Shown here: piece after piece, positions 7,198 to 14,569 of the stretch
How the letters are laid out: each line of letters begins with the position of its first letter
How positions within the stretch are numbered: position 1 is the stretch's first letter
DNA from: Altererythrobacter sp. KTW20L
Lineage (GTDB): Bacteria; Pseudomonadota; Alphaproteobacteria; Sphingomonadales; Sphingomonadaceae
Direction of reading: 5' to 3'
Assembly: GCF_023501975.1 (NCBI RefSeq)
Contig: NZ_JAMFLH010000008.1
Span: 1-64,000, forward strand
Length of the DNA: 64,000 nt
Translations under genes and position numbers: made by a program
Notes under the pieces: model-generated
What the model saw: only the letters and a program-made list of their open reading frames with translations
What the model was told of the DNA's origin: nothing
Database searches by the model: none

Positions 7198-7219
7198 CAG
7201 ATTTGAGGAGAACATTGCG

Positions 7220-7702
7220 ATGAACGAGCAAGCAACACTGCCGGTACAAAGCGCGCGTGAGCATGGCTTGCCGGCCGTATTCGGACGGCTGCGCGAGGAG
7301 ATCGACCAGCTGTTCGACGATTTCAGCTTTTCCCGCCCCGTCCGGAATATTTTCCAGATGTCTGGCGCCCTGGATTTCAGCCCTGTGGCAGAGATGAAGG
7401 ACCGCAAGGACCACTATGAACTCGCGGTCGAACTTCCGGGGATGGAAGAAAAGGATATCGATATCGAATTCGGCGACGGTGTCCTGGCGATTTCCGGGGA
7501 GAAGCGGGCTGAGAGCGAAGAGAAGTCCGGCGACTACCTCGTCAGCGAGCGCAGCTATGGCGCTTTCCGGCGCAGGTTAACCTTGCCGGCGGATGCCGAT
7601 CCGGATGCAATCGAAGCCAAGTATCGGCACGGGGTGTTGCAGATCAGGGTCAAGAAGGACCAGCAGGCGGTCAACCGGGTGCGCAAGATCGCGGTCGGCT
7701 GA
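7220..7702 (+). CDS. Small heat-shock protein, Hsp20 family
   Basis: The 160-residue protein starts at the ATG at 7220, 9 bases after GAGGAG. The alpha-crystallin domain runs from about 55 to 155, with VAEMKDRKDHYELAVELPGM, then DIDIEFGDGVLAISGEKR, and ends with the conserved AKYRHGVLQIRVKK (the A-x-x-x-x-G-V-L signature). It is an ATP-independent holdase that binds unfolding proteins in the cytoplasm. It heads a plus-strand group with a Pro-rich small protein and a UspA protein. The leader carries the shared island motif and two inverted repeats, which suggests control by the island regulator and possibly by temperature. Confidence 0.95.
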   Translation: MNEQATLPVQSAREHGLPAVFGRLREEIDQLFDDFSFSRPVRNIFQMSGALDFSPVAEMKDRKDHYELAVELPGMEEKDIDIEFGDGVLAISGEKRAESEEKSGDYLVSERSYGAFRRRLTLPADADPDAIEAKYRHGVLQIRVKKDQQAVNRVRKIAVG

Positions 7703-7726
7703 GCCACGATCCGGCGGATTTCCGGC

Positions 7727-7954
7727 ATGGCCAGCGTCCCTCCTTCCGAACCGGACCGGATCGAACCCCAGGAGCCCCCGGGAGTCGATCCGGTGCCGGT
7801 CGAACCGCAGCCGGAATCCCCGCCGGAAGAATTGCCGCCACGGCCCGAAGAGCCTTATCGGGCGCCGGATGAATATCCCCAGCCTGAAGAAAATCTATTG
7901 GCATTCCCGCAGGCGGAATTGTCACGCGACGAACCAAACAGGAGCGCCTTATGA
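7727..7954 (+). CDS. Small proline/glutamate-rich protein
   Basis: The 75-residue protein has about one third Pro and many Glu (PPEELPPRPEEPY and similar). It has no signal peptide, membrane segment or cysteine, and is likely disordered. It lies 24 bases after hsp20 and overlaps the following usp gene by 4 bases, which supports real translation. The composition is unusual and the function unknown. It could be a spurious frame, but the operon spacing argues for a gene. Confidence 0.5.
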   Translation: MASVPPSEPDRIEPQEPPGVDPVPVEPQPESPPEELPPRPEEPYRAPDEYPQPEENLLAFPQAELSRDEPNRSAL

Positions 7955-8745
7955 AGAACATTTTGTTGCTCATCCATGACGACCGAGGCCAAGAGTCCCG
8001 TTTGCAGGTCGCTCTGGACGTGACCCGTGCGCTTGGCGGACATCTCGAGTGCCTCGACGTCTTGACCTTGCCACTGATTGTTTCCGGATATTATTCCGCA
8101 GGATCTGAGGCAGTGATGATCGCGGCAGAGCGTGAACGGGAGTCCGCCATTCGCGCAAGCCTGGAAAACCGTCTCGCGAAAGAGGATGTCACCTGGTCGA
8201 TGGGAGAGACTTACGGCACCTTTGTAGAGGCCCTCACCCGCGCGTCGGACTTTGCAGACTTGATCGTCGTCTCTGCCCGTACTGAGGCACGAGAGGAAGA
8301 CCGGCCGCGCCTTGAAAGCTTGCCTCTCAGAGCCGTTCGACCGATCCTCGCGGTCCCGCCGGGATGCCTCGGACTAGATATCGATGGTTGCGCACTCGTT
8401 GCTTGGGATGGGTCTCGGCCGTGCAGTGAAGCCGTGCGGGCTGCGGTTCCCTTGCTTCAACGCGCCAGGCAGGTGGTTCTGCTGGAAGTCAACCAACCGC
8501 GAGGTGCATTGGCGATGGCCGAAGTTGCTACATACCTTTCGCGCCACGGCATTTCCACGGAACTGGTCGAACGGACCACTACCGGAATGGTTGCCGACAC
8601 CATCCTCGATCAGGCGAGACATTGCAGCGCCGAATTCATCGTGATGGGTGCGTATGGCAAGCCGCGTGCTGCCGAAGCGGTGTTTGGCGGTGTTACCCGC
8701 ACGATGTTGCTCGAAGCGCAAGTGCCCCTGCTGCTGGCGCACTGA
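7951..8745 (+). CDS. Universal stress protein, tandem UspA domains
   Basis: The 264-residue protein has two Usp domains (about 1-135 and 145-264). Domain 1 starts NILLLIHDD; domain 2 ends with EFIVMGAYGKPRAAEAVFGG followed by TRTMLLEAQVPLLLAH, the G-x2-G-x9-G-[ST] type ATP-binding tail in slightly altered form (GAYGKPRAAEAVFGGVT). It is probably a cytoplasmic nucleotide-binding stress protein. It is the third gene of the hsp20 group, translationally coupled to the Pro-rich protein through an ATGA overlap, and is followed by a clear terminator shared with the convergent BON gene. Confidence 0.9.
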   Translation: MKNILLLIHDDRGQESRLQVALDVTRALGGHLECLDVLTLPLIVSGYYSAGSEAVMIAAERERESAIRASLENRLAKEDVTWSMGETYGTFVEALTRASDFADLIVVSARTEAREEDRPRLESLPLRAVRPILAVPPGCLGLDIDGCALVAWDGSRPCSEAVRAAVPLLQRARQVVLLEVNQPRGALAMAEVATYLSRHGISTELVERTTTGMVADTILDQARHCSAEFIVMGAYGKPRAAEAVFGGVTRTMLLEAQVPLLLAH

Positions 8746-8772
8746 CACTTTTGGAAGCCAACCGGATGAAAA

Positions 8773-8808
8773 GGGGCCCGCCGGAAAGACCAGTCCGGCG
8801 GGGCTTTT
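8773..8808. terminator. Bidirectional terminator between usp and the BON gene
   Basis: CCCGCCGGA (8777-8785) pairs with TCCGGCGGG (8794-8802), followed by GCTTTT, and is preceded by AAAAGG for the opposite strand. The two flanking genes converge here. Confidence 0.85.
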
Positions 8809-8823
8809 GTGTCTTCCTGCCAG

Positions 8824-9474
8824 TCAGCTGACGAGGATGCGGTCTTCCACTTGGGTCACGCCAGGCGCAGACCAGGCAGCATCTTCGGCCAGCTTACGCT
8901 CGTGCCAGGCCTTTACCTTGCCACCCAGCGTCACCTTATTGCCGCTGGTGGTGATGGTCACAGTGGCCGCGTCGAGCCCGGCTTGCCGTTCGAACGCATC
9001 CTTGATGCGCTTGCGAATGTCGATGGCACTGGCCCGGTTCCGGATGGTCAAGTTGTTCGACACGCCGACCACGCCCGAAACCTTGCCGGCAGCCTTGGTT
9101 GCCTCATCGCTCTGGAAATTCCACTCGACGTCGCCGGTAAGGCTGACCCAGCCCTTTTCCACCTTCACCACGATGTGCTCTTCGGGAATGAGGATATTGT
9201 ATTTGAACAGGTCGAGGATGCGCTTGGCGATTTCGTGGTCGGCAGTCTTCGCGTCGGACGCGTAGCGGACGTTGAGTTCTTCGGCGATCGCCTTGACACC
9301 CGCTACCCGCTTCGCCGCACGTTCGGCGGCAATTTTCTCGGCGTAGCTTTTCACATAGCCGTTGAGCGCCACCACGCCATCGACCACCGATACGCCGATG
9401 TCAGCGTGGTCGACGCTGGGATCCCATTCGAGTTCATCGAGCACATCGCGCTGCAGTTCACTGTCGGTTTTCAT
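8824..9474 (-). CDS. Triple BON-domain protein
   Basis: The start is the ATG at 9474 (a longer open frame to 9936 is a shadow of the regulator gene); GGAGA lies 6 bases upstream. The 216 residues hold three BON domains (about 3-70, 78-146 and 150-216), each with a V.G.V.L.G.V type core: VSVVDGVVALNGYVKS, KVEKGWVSLTGDVEW and TITTSGNKVTLGGKVKAW. No signal peptide is seen, so this version may be cytoplasmic, unlike OsmY. BON proteins bind lipids or surfaces and are often stress-induced. A degenerate copy of the shared island motif lies 110 bases upstream. Confidence 0.9.
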   Translation of the reverse strand: MKTDSELQRDVLDELEWDPSVDHADIGVSVVDGVVALNGYVKSYAEKIAAERAAKRVAGVKAIAEELNVRYASDAKTADHEIAKRILDLFKYNILIPEEHIVVKVEKGWVSLTGDVEWNFQSDEATKAAGKVSGVVGVSNNLTIRNRASAIDIRKRIKDAFERQAGLDAATVTITTSGNKVTLGGKVKAWHERKLAEDAAWSAPGVTQVEDRILVS

Positions 9475-9584
9475 TGCCTGTCTCCGATGCAAGAGTAAAC
9501 GGCAGGCATCTCGTCCGAATGCGGTCGAATCCACCTGCGCAAGTCTTTTTGCGCGCCGCCGTGCCTGGGCGGGATGCGGTATTG

Positions 9585-9600
9585 TCCGGAGTTGTAGGGG
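9585..9600 (-). promoter_or_regulatory. Shared island motif, copy 3 (BON gene)
   Basis: Read on the minus strand, CCCCTACAACTCCGGA lies 110 bases before the BON-gene start and is followed by ATACCGC, a tail also present after the copy at 16087-16104 (TACCGC). Confidence 0.5.
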
Positions 9601-9601
9601 A

Positions 9602-10270
9602 CTATGTCCTGATCTGGGGGCGCAGGAGGGTATGCTCTTCCAGCCATCGCTGTTCTGAACCAAGTCCGGCCGCAAAAGCAATCCGCAATGCGTCGGCAAA
9701 ATTACTGACCTGGAGTTTTTCCATCGCGTTGGCGCGATAGACTTCCACAGTCCGAGCGCTGATGCCAAGGTCATAGGCAATCGTTTTGTTTGGATAGCCG
9801 CAAGCCAGCCCGTCCAGCACCTCGCGCTCGCGTTCTGTGAGGTGGGCGATTTGCCCCTTCGCCCATTGCTCGCGACTGCGCCGTCCCTCACAGTCGGCAA
9901 GACTGTCGAAAGCGGCTTGTACCGCATCGAGGACATTTTGGCGGTCGGCCGGCTTTTCCAGAAAGTCGATCGCGCCCCCCTGAATCGCTTTCACCGCCAT
10001 GGAAATATCGCCGTGACCCGAAAGCACGATGACCGGGAAGTTGTATCCCAGCCGATGCATTTCGCGCTGGAGTTCAAGCCCGTCCATTCCTGGCATGCGA
10101 ACGTCGATCAGGGCGCAGGAAGGTTCTAACCTGTCCGCCCCTTTGAGGAATGCGGTCGCATCTTCCCAGCGGCTGACCTTGTAGCCCGCAGTTGACAGCA
10201 TAAAGTCGAGCGATCGCCGGATCGCCTCTTCGTCGTCGACCACATGCACAAGCTTGGGCTCAGTCTCCAT
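9602..10270 (-). CDS. FixJ-type response regulator (receiver plus LuxR HTH)
   Basis: The start is the ATG at 10270 inside the end of the kinase gene (11-base overlap), with GAGGAG 9 bases upstream; 222 residues. The receiver (about 6-120) has the acidic pair D12/D13, phosphoacceptor D56 in LIDVRMPGMDG, S84 in VLSGHGD and K106 in LEKPAD. The C-terminal LuxR helix-turn-helix (about 143-200) has LTEREREVLDGLACGYPNK and ISARTVEVYRANAMEKL. Output and order are those of FixJ, phosphorylated by the kinase encoded just upstream and co-translated with it. It probably activates the island promoters carrying the shared motif; that link is inference. Confidence 0.9.
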   Translation of the reverse strand: METEPKLVHVVDDEEAIRRSLDFMLSTAGYKVSRWEDATAFLKGADRLEPSCALIDVRMPGMDGLELQREMHRLGYNFPVIVLSGHGDISMAVKAIQGGAIDFLEKPADRQNVLDAVQAAFDSLADCEGRRSREQWAKGQIAHLTEREREVLDGLACGYPNKTIAYDLGISARTVEVYRANAMEKLQVSNFADALRIAFAAGLGSEQRWLEEHTLLRPQIRT

Positions 10271-12161
10271 CGTCGAACTCCTCGCCAGGTTCGGGCAGGA
10301 TGAAATGGAAGGTGGCACCCCCGGCAGAGCCATTTTCGTGCCAAAGCTTGCCGCCATGTGCCTCGACAATGTTGCGGCATATAGCGAGACCCAGGCCCAT
10401 TCCATCGGACTTGGTCGTCGAGAACGGATCGAACAGGCGGGCAATCCTGGTTTCAGGGACTCCTGGTCCGTTGTCGATGATTGAAAAGCGCACCGACTTC
10501 TCTTGCTGAATAACCGCTACTTCGACCGCGCCGCCGCTACCAATCGCATCAATCGCGTTGCGCACGAGGTTCACGATGACTTGCTGGATCTGGATCCTGT
10601 CGACCAGGATGTTCTCCAACGCCTCGGCTTGACTCACAAAGCACATGACGTTGCGGTATTTGGCTCCGGTTGCCGCCAGTGCGACGGCTTCGCGCGCCAG
10701 GTCCCCGGGGTGCTCGAAAGTCCTGTCCAGTTCTCCGCGGGACACAAAGATGCGCAGTCGCTTGACGATTGCACCGGCCCTCAGCGCTTCCCGCCCAGCT
10801 TCCTCCAGCGCCAGGCTGGCACGTTCAAGCGCTTCCCTGCTGCCCTCTTTGATCAACTCGGCAGAAGTCTGGACGATATTGCCCACCGCCATCAGGGGCT
10901 GGTTCAGTTCATGAGCAATCGCAGTGGCCAGTGTTCCCATTTCGTTGATGCGGGCGAAATGTGCCAACTCCCGCTGGAGATCCTCTAAGTGCGCCTCTGC
11001 CTTTTCCGTTTCGGACAGGTCGTGAAGGAATCCGGTGAACATACGTCGGCCGCCGCCATAGGCCTCGCCTATGCGCAAAGTGTGAGGAAAAACTGTCCCG
11101 TCCTTACGTAATCCCAAGACGCGCCGGTTGCCGCCCATTATCCTGGCCACGCCCGACTGCAGATACCTGGCAAGATAGGCATTGTGCTGCTCGCGATCGG
11201 GGGAGGGCATCAGCATAGACACGTTGCGGCCAATAACCTCGTTGCGGGAATAGCCGAACATTGCCTCGGCAGTGCTGCTAAACGACAGGATAATGCCGCA
11301 TTCGTCGATGACGATCATGGCATCCGGAACGGTTTCCAGGATGGACCGCAGCAGGACTGTGCTGGCTTCGAGCGAGCGGGTCTGGGTATCTTCTTTTGTC
11401 ATATCGCGGACGATCTTACCGAAGCCGCCAGGAAGCTGGCCATCGCGGACAAGACGGGTGATTGTTACGTCGGCGAAAAAGCGGCTTCCATCCTTGCGTG
11501 CTTTCCAGCTCCGGCCTCGATAGAAACCGTTCCTGCGGGCGATTTCCAGCTGCATCGCGGGTAAACCGTGCACACGTTCGGCGTTGTCGATCATGAAGTC
11601 GAACGGCTGGCCAAGCACTTCGGCGTCGCTCCAGCCGAAAAGCCGCTCCGCTCCGCTATTCCAGATCGTCACCTTGCCATCGTCATCCAGCATGCACAGT
11701 GCGAAATTCTCGGCAATGTCGATGAAGAGGGATAACTCCTCCTCAATTATGAGAGAGGTCATCCTGCGTTCGAGATCGGAGGTGAGAACCTCGGTTACGA
11801 ATAGCAGACCTTGCACTTCGCCCGCCTTGTCGTGCCAGGGGACCATGCTCCAGCGCACCCAGTCGACCGAGCCGTCGATGCGTTCGAGCCTGTCGAGGTC
11901 CTTGGAAAGGGATTCCCCCTCCAAAGCCCGGCGGTGAAGTGCCTTTGCCTCTTCGTCCAGTTCGGGAAATATGTCGTAGTGCGAACGGCCAACGAGATTG
12001 TCTTCGCCGAGCCTGTAGTCCGACATCCACCGGCGGCTACAGGCTATGTAGTGCATTTCGCGATCGAACAGAGCGATTGCTGCCGGAACCTGGTCGAGCA
12101 GGGACCAGAGCAGTTCGTTGTCCGGTAAACCGGCCAACAAGGTCTGTCCGCGATTGGTCAT
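10260..12161 (-). CDS. FixL-like PAS sensor histidine kinase, candidate haem-PAS
   Basis: The 633-residue protein has no membrane segment. There are three PAS domains (about 18-125, 140-260 and 272-385). The third reads LETVPDAMIVIDECGIIL, then GRNVSMLMPSPDREQHNAYL: His326 sits where FixL has its haem-ligand His, and a downstream basic segment (GGNRRVLGLRKDGT) matches the haem-pocket region. The kinase core has the H-box AIAHELNQPL (His417), N-box NLVRNAIDAI, G1 DNGPGVP and G2 DGMGLGLAI. It likely senses O2 or redox state and phosphorylates the FixJ-like partner. Haem binding is predicted only. A shared-motif copy 117 bases upstream suggests autoregulation. Confidence 0.88.
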   Translation of the reverse strand: MTNRGQTLLAGLPDNELLWSLLDQVPAAIALFDREMHYIACSRRWMSDYRLGEDNLVGRSHYDIFPELDEEAKALHRRALEGESLSKDLDRLERIDGSVDWVRWSMVPWHDKAGEVQGLLFVTEVLTSDLERRMTSLIIEEELSLFIDIAENFALCMLDDDGKVTIWNSGAERLFGWSDAEVLGQPFDFMIDNAERVHGLPAMQLEIARRNGFYRGRSWKARKDGSRFFADVTITRLVRDGQLPGGFGKIVRDMTKEDTQTRSLEASTVLLRSILETVPDAMIVIDECGIILSFSSTAEAMFGYSRNEVIGRNVSMLMPSPDREQHNAYLARYLQSGVARIMGGNRRVLGLRKDGTVFPHTLRIGEAYGGGRRMFTGFLHDLSETEKAEAHLEDLQRELAHFARINEMGTLATAIAHELNQPLMAVGNIVQTSAELIKEGSREALERASLALEEAGREALRAGAIVKRLRIFVSRGELDRTFEHPGDLAREAVALAATGAKYRNVMCFVSQAEALENILVDRIQIQQVIVNLVRNAIDAIGSGGAVEVAVIQQEKSVRFSIIDNGPGVPETRIARLFDPFSTTKSDGMGLGLAICRNIVEAHGGKLWHENGSAGGATFHFILPEPGEEFDDGD

Positions 12162-12224
12162 GGCAACGCTTGGATGTCCCCCTCCGCAGCAGTTAAATCA
12201 CGGGATTAAAAGAGATCTGGTATT

Positions 12225-12239
12225 CGTAGATTCACGGAG
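12225..12239 (+). promoter_or_regulatory. Shared island motif, copy 5 (lipoprotein gene)
   Basis: CGTAGATTCACGGAG matches CGTAGATCTCCGGAG of the 16087 copy at 12 of 15 positions and ends 116 bases before the lipoprotein start at 12356. Confidence 0.4.
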
Positions 12240-12272
12240 ACATTGCAAAAGGTCGCGCCCGCCATGCCTTTG

Positions 12273-12290
12273 ACCTGGGAGATTTACCGA
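12273..12290 (-). promoter_or_regulatory. Shared island motif, copy 4 (FixL-like gene)
   Basis: The minus-strand core GTAAATCTCC (12287-12278), followed by TCAA a few bases on, matches the hsp20 copy. It lies 116 bases before the FixL-like start, in the divergent intergenic region. Confidence 0.5.
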
Positions 12291-12355
12291 TATCCCCCCG
12301 CAATCCTCGATTGCACTAGATCGATTAAGTTCGGTAATGCATTGGGCTGGGTCAA

Positions 12356-12937
12356 ATGTCACACATTCAATCAAAATTCCTTGCCGCCGTCCTCGTGTTG
12401 GCAGTCGTCGGCTGCGCGCATCCCACGCCCTATCAGCCGCTGGGATCCAGATCGGAGGGCAGCGGTGGTTATTCCGATGAGCGGGTGGCGCAGGGACACT
12501 ACCGCGTGGCATTCCGGGGAAATTCGCTAACCTCACGCGAAACGGTCGAAGCTTACCTGCTCTACCGGGCGGCCGAACTGATGGTCAGCGAAGGTTATGA
12601 CTGGTTCGTCGTAATCGATCGCGAGGTTGAACACACGGTCACGCGGGAAGTACGACGCGATCCGCTTTACCGCCCGTGGTTCGGACCTGCATACAGCACG
12701 TGGCAGCCTTACTGGCGGTATTACCTGCGAGGGCAAGGATGGGTCGTATGGGACCCCTACCACGCCGATCCGTTCTGGGCGGACCGCGTCGACGAACGTC
12801 GGGTCGAGCAATTTGAGTCCAGCGCGGAGATCAGGGCAGGCCGCGGAGTGGCGCCAGCCGGCAACGGTCAGGTCTTCGTCGCTCGTGACGTTCTGGAGGA
12901 AATCGGACCACGAGTCGTCCGGCCCTCGCATGGCTGA
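12356..12937 (+). CDS. CC0125/CC1285-type lipoprotein
   Basis: The 193-residue protein has a lipoprotein signal ending VVGC (Cys20). The conserved block YRVAFRGNSLTSRETVEAYL, then RAAELMVSEGYDWFVV, is characteristic of this alphaproteobacterial lipoprotein family of unknown function. The C-terminal half is rich in Trp, Tyr and Pro (FGPAYSTWQPYWRYYLRG). It is divergent from the FixL-like kinase, and the shared intergenic region holds one island-motif copy in each direction, so it is probably co-regulated with the two-component system. Its location (inner or outer membrane) cannot be fixed from the sequence. Confidence 0.85.
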   Translation: MSHIQSKFLAAVLVLAVVGCAHPTPYQPLGSRSEGSGGYSDERVAQGHYRVAFRGNSLTSRETVEAYLLYRAAELMVSEGYDWFVVIDREVEHTVTREVRRDPLYRPWFGPAYSTWQPYWRYYLRGQGWVVWDPYHADPFWADRVDERRVEQFESSAEIRAGRGVAPAGNGQVFVARDVLEEIGPRVVRPSHG

Positions 12938-12982
12938 AGAATTGGCATGAGGTCGCCAAACCGGCGTGTAAAACGCGGATTC

Positions 12983-13654
12983 TCAGTCGTTGGCTGCTTC
13001 GCGCTTTTCCGCCGCCGCAAGCAGGTCGATGACTTCCCGGTCGTTCACCTGGCGGAAATCACGGTAATGATGCCCCACGGTGTAGAATGGCTGGGGTATG
13101 GCCAACACGACTAAGTCGTCACACAGGGGGCGAAGTTTTTCGAGAGTGTCAGGAGGCGCGACAGGGACGGCGAGGATGAGCCGCCCGGGGTCGTGCCGCC
13201 GTATTGCGCGCAAAGCGGCCGTTACCGTGGACCCGGTTGCAACCCCGTCGTCGACCAAAATGACCGTCCGTTCGCCAAGCTGCGGAATCCTCTTTTCGCC
13301 GATATAGGCATGTCGGCGGCGCTCCAGTTCGATCAGCTGCCGGCCGGCCTCTTCTTTGACGTAATCCGGAGCGGGGGCGACAATCCGCATGGCGTCTTCG
13401 TTGAACACAACCTGCGGATCGTCTCCGTCGATCACGGCGCCGATGGCGAATTTCGGATGGCCGGGCGCGCCCAGCTTGCGCACCATTACCAATCCCAGTT
13501 CGGCATCAAGTGCCCGGGCGATCTCGTAGCCGACCGGGACGCCGCCACGGGGTAGGGCAAGCACTATCGGGTCGCTGTCTCGCAGATGGCCAAGGCGCGT
13601 GGCCAGCTGGCATCCGGCGCTTCTGCGATCGGCAAGGGGTGACAAGGTATTCAT
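12983..13654 (-). CDS. Phosphoribosyltransferase-family protein
   Basis: The 223-residue protein starts at the ATG at 13654 (AGGAA upstream). It has a type I PRTase fold with the PRPP loop VILVDDGVATGST at about 130-142 and the early strand DPIVLALPRGGVPVGYEIA. The hood and C-terminus match the stand-alone PRTases that occur beside dienelactone hydrolase and erythromycin-esterase genes in proteobacterial stress islands. The substrate base is unknown. Its normal neighbours are still recognisable immediately upstream, but broken. Confidence 0.88.
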   Translation of the reverse strand: MNTLSPLADRRSAGCQLATRLGHLRDSDPIVLALPRGGVPVGYEIARALDAELGLVMVRKLGAPGHPKFAIGAVIDGDDPQVVFNEDAMRIVAPAPDYVKEEAGRQLIELERRRHAYIGEKRIPQLGERTVILVDDGVATGSTVTAALRAIRRHDPGRLILAVPVAPPDTLEKLRPLCDDLVVLAIPQPFYTVGHHYRDFRQVNDREVIDLLAAAEKREAAND

Positions 13655-13655
13655 A

Positions 13656-13859
13656 CGACCGTTTCCTGTTTCGCGGGCAGATGGGCTCCGAACCATCTTG
13701 TGGCATGCCAGATGACCTGCATCATCGCGCCAGGCGCCTCAAACAGATGTCGGCACCCGGAACGATGACGATTTCGTGCGGACCGTGCAGCTGGCTTGCG
13801 AACGCTCGATTGAATTCGATCACACGCAGATCGTTTGCTCCTTCGATCAACTGGGTGGG
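13656..13859 (-). pseudogene. Dienelactone hydrolase-type alpha/beta hydrolase, C-terminal remnant with frameshift
   Basis: On the minus strand one frame reads PTQLIEGANDLRVIEFNRAF, then ASQLHGPHEIVIVPGA. A different frame continues HLFEAPGAMMQVIWHATRWF. Together they are the last 65 residues of a hydrolase of the kind often encoded beside or fused to PRTases, with the catalytic Asp (ND) and His (HLFE) regions. One base appears to be missing near 13747-13749 (TGTCGGC where TGTCCGGC would keep the frame). The N-terminal part is absent. Confidence 0.65.
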
Positions 13860-13980
13860 AGACGCGATTGTCTTCCGCCAGCCCTTCGTTGTGATGACGG
13901 AGCCAGTCGACGAATTCTAGTACTTCGCTGTTCCACCACATCCCGGTCGAAGCATGCCCAAGCTCTGCAGTGCGCGACAT
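13860..13980 (-). pseudogene. Erythromycin esterase-like protein, short remnant
   Basis: From an ATG at 13980 (AAGGAG 9 bases upstream) the minus strand reads GMWWNSEVLEFVDWLRHHNE, a segment typical of erythromycin esterase-family proteins (WMWRN..V..FV.WLR..N). After EDNRV it runs directly into the hydrolase remnant. A deletion has therefore probably joined two neighbouring genes. The resulting open frame of 109 codons (13980-13651) uses the wrong frame for most of its length. Confidence 0.6.
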
Positions 13981-14254
13981 TGGGCGAACTCCTTGTCCCT
14001 CAGACTACGTCCGGGGTGGAGCAACGCATTCGGTAATCTTACGGATGAAGGTCCGATACTCGCCAACGGGCGCCGGTCTGCAACCATCCGGGATGTGCGG
14101 GTTAAGGAAGCCCTGCGCAGCCTTCATGGACGCATGGTGAAGCGCATTGCATCAGGAATGCAAAACGCAAAATCCCCCCCCACGATAAATGACGAGCTCG
14201 CGGAAGTTCGCGCCATATAAAGCTCTAAGAAAAATCAACATATGGACATTAATT
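13981..14254. other. Intergenic stretch with a dyad; no gene recognised
   Basis: No convincing gene. A dyad TTGCAT-CAGGA-ATGCAA is at 14147-14163. A plus-strand frame (13954-14220) exists but matches nothing I know. The stretch changes abruptly at about 14221 into A+T-rich DNA. Confidence 0.4.
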
Positions 14255-14401
14255 CTATCTTTCCTGAAACAGAGATACAATGCTTTTGTGCAAAATATCG
14301 GCAGCATCTAAAGATATTTTTCCATCGTCAACAAATAAATTCAACAAATTATCAAGCTTATCTAAAAATAATTCCATATCTATTTCATGTATCTTCGTCA
14401 T
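14255..14401 (-). CDS. Small A+T-rich orphan protein
   Basis: The 48-residue protein starts at the ATG at 14401 (AGAAG upstream); a longer frame to 14485 is less likely. It is acidic and amphipathic (ELFLDKLDNLLNLFVDDGK), with no cysteine and no signal. Its coding DNA is about 30 % G+C by direct count of 14221-14280 (18 of 60), far below the neighbours, which points to transfer from elsewhere. I recognise no family. It may also be non-coding. Confidence 0.4.
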   Translation of the reverse strand: MTKIHEIDMELFLDKLDNLLNLFVDDGKISLDAADILHKSIVSLFQER

Positions 14402-14569
14402 GCTGATTCTTCTTTTGAAAACAAAATCGAGGTGCGCTCCATCTTTGATCAAGCAGTGATCTTCTCTGCTCCTAATTTTTCCCAAGGGCGACGGACTCTA
14501 TCGTCATGCTAGATGATCGGAGGATAATGTCTGTTCGCGGGCGCACAGTGTTCTAGGCAAGGGAACAAG

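Noticed and set aside
9475-9936. N-terminal extension of the BON protein to 9936
   Set aside because: It overlaps the FixJ-like gene in another frame. The ATG at 9474 has a ribosome-binding site and fits the BON domain start.
13954-14220. 88-codon plus-strand open frame
   Set aside because: Overlaps the esterase remnant, resembles nothing known and runs into the A+T-rich islet.
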